Shown piece by piece: positions 59,351 through 64,000 of a stretch of DNA of 64,000 nt. The notes under the pieces are model-generated. The model was not told the origin of the DNA. It saw only the letters and a list, made by a program, of their open reading frames with translations, and ran no database searches. The translations under genes were made by a program, and so were the position numbers. This DNA is from Mesobacillus subterraneus (GTDB lineage Bacteria; Bacillota; Bacilli; Bacillales; Cytobacillaceae). Numbering within the stretch: position 1 is the stretch's first letter; each line of letters opens with the position of its first letter. The DNA lies in assembly GCF_003937825.1 (NCBI RefSeq), contig NZ_RSFW01000017.1:186001-250000 (forward strand). The letters run 5' to 3'.

Positions 59351-60778
59351 CTACTCATTCCCTGCTGGTGCCTTATGTTGGTCACCAAGTTCGGTAGATT
59401 TTTGCTGCTGGGCTTTAAATTTCTTTTCCTTCAGCTCATCACGTTTTTCTCGTTTATCCTTTAAGGAAGCATGTGCAGGATCTTCCTCATACTTCTCCCT
59501 GCGATCGATCCGTCCCAGTCCTTCCGGGATCAGGTTGAATTCACTGTCATTCATTATGGCCGCAATTCCTGTGTTGGATTTTTTCTTTTCATAATCAGGA
59601 TAGACCTGCTTGAAGTATCCTTCTGCTCTGCCAGGAACGTAATTTTCCGGTTCTGGATATGAGGTGATGACACCCTCGAAATTCCGCAGCACGATTTTTT
59701 CTGGGCTTTGGGAGATCAGGTAGTTTGGCTGCAATGAAATCTTGCCACCCCCACCTGGCGCATCCACCACGAAGGTCGGGACTGCATATCCCGATGTATG
59801 CCCTCTTAAGCCTTCTATAATTTCGAGCCCTTTCGTTACTGGTGCCCGGAAATGGCCAATGCCTTCAGAGAGGTCACATTGATAGATATAGTAAGGTCTA
59901 ACGCGGATTTTCACAAGATCATGCATTAGTTTCTTCATGATTGGAACGCTGTCATTGATTCCTGCCAGAATAACGGACTGGTTACCAACTGGAACCCCTG
60001 CGTTAGCGAGCATTTCACAAGCGCGCTTGGAGTCTTCGGTAATCTCGATTGAAGTATTGAAATGTGTATTGAGCCAGATTGGATGATATTTTTTGAGGAT
60101 ATTACAGAGATTTTCAGTTATCCGCTGAGGGAAAACAACTGGTGCCCGTGTGCCAATCCTGATGATTTCCACATGGTCGATTTCACGCAGGTTCTTAAGG
60201 ATATATTCTAAAATGTTATCGTTGATTAACAGTCCATCGCCGCCTGATATCAGCACATCCCTAACTTCCGGTGTATTCCCTATATAATCGATTGCCGCGT
60301 CCAGCTGTTTCTTCGCTACTCCCATGCCAATTTGTCCGGAGAACCTTCTTCTTGTGCAATAACGGCAATACATCGAGCATTGGTTCGTAACCAGAAAAAG
60401 GACTCTGTCGGGATATCGATGAGTCAAGCCTGGCACAGGTGAGTCTTCATCTTCGTGCAGAGGATCTTCAAGATCATATTTGGTTTTATGGATTTCTTTT
60501 GAAATGGGTACGGATTGCATTCTAACCGGACAGCGGGGATCATCGGGATTCATCAGCGAAGCGTAATATGGTGTGATATTTAATGGAATGGTCTTCGTTG
60601 AAATTCTGACACCTTCCTCTTCATCAGGTGTCAGATTGATGACCTTCTTTAAATCATCCAGCGTCCTGATTGTATTGGTAAGCTGCCAGAGCCAGTCATT
60701 CCATTGTTCCTCCGTGACATCTTTCCACAGCTCAATGTCTTTCCAATGCCTTGAAGGTTTATATAAAGATTGTTTCAT
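59351..60778 (-). CDS. kamA: L-lysine 2,3-aminomutase
   Basis: A 475-residue radical-SAM/PLP enzyme that turns L-lysine into beta-lysine. The iron-sulfur motif is CSMYCRYC (Cys134, Cys138, Cys141) and the PLP lysine is in GGGGKISLQP near residue 346. The C-terminus is a charged, variable tail. GGGGGG lies about seven bases ahead of the ATG. A near-consensus sigma-54 promoter is 40-55 bases upstream, and an enhancer-binding activator gene is just beyond. With AblB it can make N-epsilon-acetyl-beta-lysine, or it can start lysine breakdown. Confidence 0.95.
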   Translation of the reverse strand: MKQSLYKPSRHWKDIELWKDVTEEQWNDWLWQLTNTIRTLDDLKKVINLTPDEEEGVRISTKTIPLNITPYYASLMNPDDPRCPVRMQSVPISKEIHKTKYDLEDPLHEDEDSPVPGLTHRYPDRVLFLVTNQCSMYCRYCTRRRFSGQIGMGVAKKQLDAAIDYIGNTPEVRDVLISGGDGLLINDNILEYILKNLREIDHVEIIRIGTRAPVVFPQRITENLCNILKKYHPIWLNTHFNTSIEITEDSKRACEMLANAGVPVGNQSVILAGINDSVPIMKKLMHDLVKIRVRPYYIYQCDLSEGIGHFRAPVTKGLEIIEGLRGHTSGYAVPTFVVDAPGGGGKISLQPNYLISQSPEKIVLRNFEGVITSYPEPENYVPGRAEGYFKQVYPDYEKKKSNTGIAAIMNDSEFNLIPEGLGRIDRREKYEEDPAHASLKDKREKRDELKEKKFKAQQQKSTELGDQHKAPAGNE

Positions 60779-60815
60779 CCAAATTCCCCCCAGATTTTTT
60801 TATATGTATTTATTA

Positions 60816-60831
60816 TGCAAGTTCCATGCCA
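60816..60831 (-). promoter_or_regulatory. Sigma-54 (-24/-12) promoter of kamA
   Basis: TGGCATGGAACTTGCA on the minus strand matches the consensus TGGCAC-N5-TTGCA with one change. GG and GC are spaced as needed. It lies about 38 bases ahead of the kamA start. Confidence 0.85.
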
Positions 60832-60923
60832 AAGTGACGGATAATTCTGAAATATTTAGAATCCCTTTAACTGAGGGGATGGATTTGATACAAAAGCAGC
60901 TTCCTAAATGATGGCTGAAGCAG

Positions 60924-60935
60924 CAAAGCTCTTTG
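60924..60935. promoter_or_regulatory. Possible activator site, CAAAG-N2-CTTTG
   Basis: A dyad about 95 bases upstream of the -24 element, the usual range for a sigma-54 activator site. The role is inferred from position. Confidence 0.4.
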
Positions 60936-61022
60936 TTTCGGCCCCTTATTCGATTACATGGGAAGATGTTTGAATGGAGCTAGTTTATTTTCAGATTGGG
61001 AAAGTGGATGAAGTTCAAAAAA

Positions 61023-61052
61023 AATAACCTGCTGAGTTTCCGGCAGATCAAT
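61023..61052 (-). terminator. Possible terminator of the activator gene
   Basis: A small CTGC/GCAG-type stem on the minus strand followed by TTATTTTTTTT. The stem is short. Confidence 0.4.
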
Positions 61053-61058
61053 CGGGGA

Positions 61059-62450
61059 TTACAGGTTTAATTTTTTTATTTTATATTGCAAAGTCTGTCT
61101 TGGGATATCAAGAAGCATGGCAGCTTTCTGTACATTGCCATCTGCTGCCTTCAGCGCATCATTAATCAGCTGCACCTCCACTTCCTTAAGATGCTCCCTT
61201 AAAACAAAAGAGGATCGCTTGGATTCAATAGAAGGTTTGATGTTCTTCATCATCACAGGAAGATCGTATTCGGTCAGCAGCCTTCCTTCACATACATTCA
61301 TCATATATTCAATCGTATGCTTGAGCTCCCTGACATTACCCGGCCATTGATGGCTTAGGAAAATTTCTTTTACGTCATCATCAAGCCCTGTCACTTGTTT
61401 GCCCAGCTTTTCATTATATTGGCTGATAAAAAGTCCTGACAAAAAAAGAATGTCTTCTTTTCTTTGCCTTAAGGGAATCAATTCGAATGTCAGGACATTC
61501 AGTCTGTAAAACAAGTCTGTCCTAAGCTGGTTTTGATCCATCGCCTCTCCAGGATAGACATTCATCGCAGAAATGACCCTGACATTGACAGAGATGACAT
61601 TGGTACTGCCGACTCTCCTGACTGCTCCATCTTCCAGGACCCTCAGAAGTTTCGCCTGAAGGTCAAATGGCATCGAATTCAGCTCATCCAGGAAAAGTGT
61701 CCCCCCATTTGCCAGTTCAAACAGGCCGGGCCTGTCCACAGCACCTGTATAACTGCCCCTGGATGTGCCAAAAAGAATGCTTTCAAGGAGATTTTCCGGG
61801 ATTGCGGCGCAATTCTGTGCTATGAAGGGGCCGGTCGCCCTTTTCGAGGCATTGTGAATCGATTGGACGAACAATTCTTTTCCGGTGCCGCTTTCTCCAT
61901 ATACAAGAATCGGAGAGTCCGATTTTGCCAGCTTCTCAGCCTTCTTTTTAATTAATGAAAAATGCTGATTGCTAGTGAGCAAATCCACAAAGGTATATGC
62001 AGCCTGTTGCTTGACAGCCTTGCCGCTTCGATGCGTCAAGCTTTTTTGGACCTCAACAAGCCGTTCGGACAGCTGTTTGATCCGTGTATAATCCTTGGCA
62101 ATTTCAACTGCGCCAATCAGTTCTCCCTGGACAATGATTGGGAGAGTTGTATTGATGGTCTCGATTTTGCGGCCATGCAAATTCACAAAGCTCTGGGTTT
62201 CATTATATATAGGTTTCTTTGTATCAATGACTTTAAGCAGCGTACTGGATTGCTCATTCAGCGAAGGGAATACACTCAATAAAGGCTTGCCGACTACCTC
62301 TTTAATCTCGAGTCCGTCATGCTTCGCGGCTACTTCATTGTAGAAAATGGTAATGCCGTCCGTATTCACCACATGGATGGCCTCATCAATGCATTTTAGA
62401 ATCGCGCTCAATATCTCTTCTGTTACATTGGAAACAGAATTCACATTCAT
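61059..62450 (-). CDS. PAS-containing sigma-54-dependent transcriptional activator
   Basis: A 463-residue enhancer-binding protein. It has an N-terminal PAS domain (about 8-120; EAIHVVNTDGITIFYNEVAA), an AAA+ domain with Walker A GESGTGKELF, the sigma-54 contact loop GSYTGA (GAFTGA variant), Walker B GGTLFLDEL and the sensor DLFYRLNV, then a C-terminal Fis-type helix-turn-helix (NVQKAAMLLDIPRQTLQYKI). It should activate the -24/-12 promoter of kamA. ATG 62450 has GGGAG upstream; a GTG at 62453 overlaps. It lies between kamA and ablB. Confidence 0.94.
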   Translation of the reverse strand: MNVNSVSNVTEEILSAILKCIDEAIHVVNTDGITIFYNEVAAKHDGLEIKEVVGKPLLSVFPSLNEQSSTLLKVIDTKKPIYNETQSFVNLHGRKIETINTTLPIIVQGELIGAVEIAKDYTRIKQLSERLVEVQKSLTHRSGKAVKQQAAYTFVDLLTSNQHFSLIKKKAEKLAKSDSPILVYGESGTGKELFVQSIHNASKRATGPFIAQNCAAIPENLLESILFGTSRGSYTGAVDRPGLFELANGGTLFLDELNSMPFDLQAKLLRVLEDGAVRRVGSTNVISVNVRVISAMNVYPGEAMDQNQLRTDLFYRLNVLTFELIPLRQRKEDILFLSGLFISQYNEKLGKQVTGLDDDVKEIFLSHQWPGNVRELKHTIEYMMNVCEGRLLTEYDLPVMMKNIKPSIESKRSSFVLREHLKEVEVQLINDALKAADGNVQKAAMLLDIPRQTLQYKIKKLNL

Positions 62451-62499
62451 CACACTCCCATACTCTTATCTATATGACAGCGTGCCGAAAAATTGTCTT

Positions 62500-63366
62500 T
62501 CACTGCCCAATATTTGGCGTATTTGCCAAATCCTTTACCCAGACGTTCATATTTTCCATTTTATCATAAATATACACATTGTTCACAAGCCTGCCCCGGT
62601 AGGAATAGCCCAGCTGGTACAAGACGGCGTTCATTCCAAAAGATAAGGCCCTGGCAATAGAGTAAGCACAGAAAATTCCGTGCTGGATCAGTTCCTGTTC
62701 AAGTTGGACCAGGAGAATTTTCATTAATCCATGCTTCCGGTGCTCTTTCAATGTTGCACAATCGGTCAATTCGGCATTTTTATAGAAATGATTCACTTCT
62801 GCAGAGGCTGCGCTCACCACCTGGCCATTAAATACAAAACCATAATAGATCGTCCCTTCTTGCATGGTCTTGACAATATATTCCGGATTATTGAGCGGCG
62901 TCGGATAAATTTGAAACACTGTGCTATATAGTTCCGAAAGTGCATGAGCGTCTGATTCGTCCATCTTTTTCAAAGCATATTCTTTTGGTGGGGTGATTGT
63001 CTTCGATGGTTCAGCCAAATGATATACATTTTTGATGATTCCATCCTCTTCTGTCCAGTGGGGGCAAGCCTTGCGTTCGTCACTGAGAAATTTAGAGAAG
63101 AACAGACAATCAGACCCAAGGAAATACCCATCAATACTAGCCTCATATCTGTAACCACGTTGAAGCAGTTGTGTAAAATGCTCTCTTCTGCCTCTTATGA
63201 TCAGCTTGTCAGCTTTTTCCTCCTCTGCAAACTGTTCCGCCTTATCCAGAACATCCAATAAACTGCCTGAATAATCATCTACTCTTACTCTTTTATTAAG
63301 CTGATCAAGATAAATGGCAGTCCTGAAAGTACGTTCTGATAAAGTAATCATTTTGCCAGGATGCAC
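62500..63366 (-). CDS. ablB: Beta-lysine N6-acetyltransferase (AblB/YodP)
   Basis: A 288-residue protein whose C-terminal half is a GNAT domain (EVNHFYKNAELTDCATLKEH, RKHGLMKILLVQLEQELIQ). The N-terminal half (RVDDYSGSLLDVLDKAEQFA) matches YodP/AblB proteins, which acetylate beta-lysine made by KamA. The GTG start has AAGGAGG seven bases upstream. It is upstream of the activator and kamA, in the same direction. Product N-epsilon-acetyl-beta-lysine is a known compatible solute. Confidence 0.88.
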   Translation of the reverse strand: MHPGKMITLSERTFRTAIYLDQLNKRVRVDDYSGSLLDVLDKAEQFAEEEKADKLIIRGRREHFTQLLQRGYRYEASIDGYFLGSDCLFFSKFLSDERKACPHWTEEDGIIKNVYHLAEPSKTITPPKEYALKKMDESDAHALSELYSTVFQIYPTPLNNPEYIVKTMQEGTIYYGFVFNGQVVSAASAEVNHFYKNAELTDCATLKEHRKHGLMKILLVQLEQELIQHGIFCAYSIARALSFGMNAVLYQLGYSYRGRLVNNVYIYDKMENMNVWVKDLANTPNIGQ

Positions 63367-63390
63367 AGCAATCCCTCCTTCCTAGATTGA

Positions 63391-63413
63391 AAAGCCTGGC
63401 CTAAGGGCCAGGC
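63391..63413 (-). terminator. Terminator of the aldehyde dehydrogenase gene
   Basis: Stem AGCCTGGCC/GGCCAGGCT with a four-base loop, then TTTTC on the minus strand. It separates the dehydrogenase from ablB. Confidence 0.75.
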
Positions 63414-63420
63414 TGCATAA

Positions 63421-64000
63421 TTAATCAAGCTTGAAAGAAACCAATTTAAGCTCGGTCATTTCCTCAACAGCATACTTGATTCCTTCCCTGCCTGTACCGC
63501 TCATCTTCACACCGCCATATGGCATGTGGTCTACCCTGAAAGTTGGAATTTCATTGATCATCACTCCGCCGACATGCAAATCCCTTGCCGCTTTAAAAGC
63601 TTTTTGGAGGTCGTTCGTGTAAACGCCGGCCTGTAAGCCAAACTGTGATTCATTTACGCGAGTGATTGCATCTTCGAACTTGCTGAAGGTATTGATATGG
63701 ACTACAGGTGCGAAAACTTCCTCACAGGAAATTTTATCAGATGGATGGGCATTGAGCAGGACAGTCGGCTTCAATACTTGCTGATCACTTTCACCGCCCA
63801 GCACAAGCTCTGCTCCATTGCCTACAGCTTCCTGTATCCAGGATTTGGCCCGCTCCACATCTCCCGCACTGATCATCGCTGCGACATCTGTATCCTCATC
63901 CAGCGGATTTCCCACTTTAAGCTTGCCGGCTTCTTCAATGAAAAGTGCAGTAAACTCTTCTGCAACCGCTTCGTGAACGAAAATTCGCTGAATGGAAATG
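63421..64000 (-). CDS. Aldehyde dehydrogenase (partial, C-terminal part)
   Basis: The last 192 codons of an aldehyde dehydrogenase; the start lies beyond base 64000. It shows CEEVFAPVVHINTFSKFEDA (with the Glu of EEVFAPV), FGLQAGVYTNDLQKAF and PYGGVKMSGTGREGIKYA, typical of the C-terminal half. The catalytic Cys region is off the window. It may oxidise an aldehyde from lysine or related breakdown, judged only by position. Confidence 0.92.
   Translation of the reverse strand, partial: ISIQRIFVHEAVAEEFTALFIEEAGKLKVGNPLDEDTDVAAMISAGDVERAKSWIQEAVGNGAELVLGGESDQQVLKPTVLLNAHPSDKISCEEVFAPVVHINTFSKFEDAITRVNESQFGLQAGVYTNDLQKAFKAARDLHVGGVMINEIPTFRVDHMPYGGVKMSGTGREGIKYAVEEMTELKLVSFKLD

Noticed and set aside
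1-64000. CRISPR array, rRNA genes, prophage or complete insertion sequence
   Set aside because: None was seen: no spaced repeats, no rRNA sequence and no transposase or phage structural genes.

Overview
The window reads as chromosome of a Gram-positive, endospore-forming Bacillaceae, close to Bacillus/Mesobacillus/Cytobacillus. Support comes from strong AGGAGG-type ribosome binding sites, tandem T-box leaders, sporulation genes (spo0M, a GerT-like gene) and gene order. The run ctpA - yodJ - deoD - yozD - yodN - yozE - yokU - kamA - yodP/ablB follows, from memory, the Bacillus subtilis yod region, with extra genes inserted. No phage, CRISPR array or complete insertion sequence was seen.

Left part (1-30 kb): start of a tryptophan operon (trpE-trpG) behind two tandem T-boxes, both with a UGG specifier; a MOSC protein; an MFS pump; a hydrolase; a 27-residue holin-like toxin gene with a convergent antisense RNA; a DUF2935 protein; the fructose operon fruR-fruK-fruA with operator repeats; two LysE paralogues flanking tRNA-Leu(CAG), a stand-alone Tat signal ORF and ydjO; a sulfite-oxidase-like enzyme; divergent ku and ligD (non-homologous end joining); dapF; a MITE-like repeat; a cysteine-rich copper protein; a subtilisin; a yxlEFG-like ABC module; an amidohydrolase; and an acetyltransferase with an unusual structured leader.

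Middle part (30-46 kb): an SDR; a frameshifted Hsp20/GerT-like gene; a CAP-domain protein; an operon of YncE-like lipoprotein, response regulator, sensor kinase and FixH-like lipoprotein; a persulfide-stress cluster (three rhodanese-fold proteins, CstR and two CsoR-type operators); a CobW-type GTPase; ctpA; and copZ-copA behind a CsoR-type operator.

Right part (46-64 kb): yodJ, deoD, spo0M, yozD, yodN, the opuF osmolyte importer, yozE, then an apparently AT-richer block (MFS, ferric-reductase-like membrane protein, frameshifted multicopper oxidase) between yozE and yokU, genes recalled as neighbours in B. subtilis. The end holds yokU-kamA, a PAS-AAA-Fis sigma-54 activator, ablB and a partial aldehyde dehydrogenase. 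A near-consensus -24/-12 sigma-54 promoter precedes kamA. The most notable systems are this sigma-54-controlled beta-lysine locus, the small toxin/antisense RNA pair, the CstR circuit and the structured leader of the acetyltransferase. Two genes carry single-base frameshifts at short base runs, so assembly error has to be separated from real inactivation. All calls rest on reading the sequence; no database search was run.
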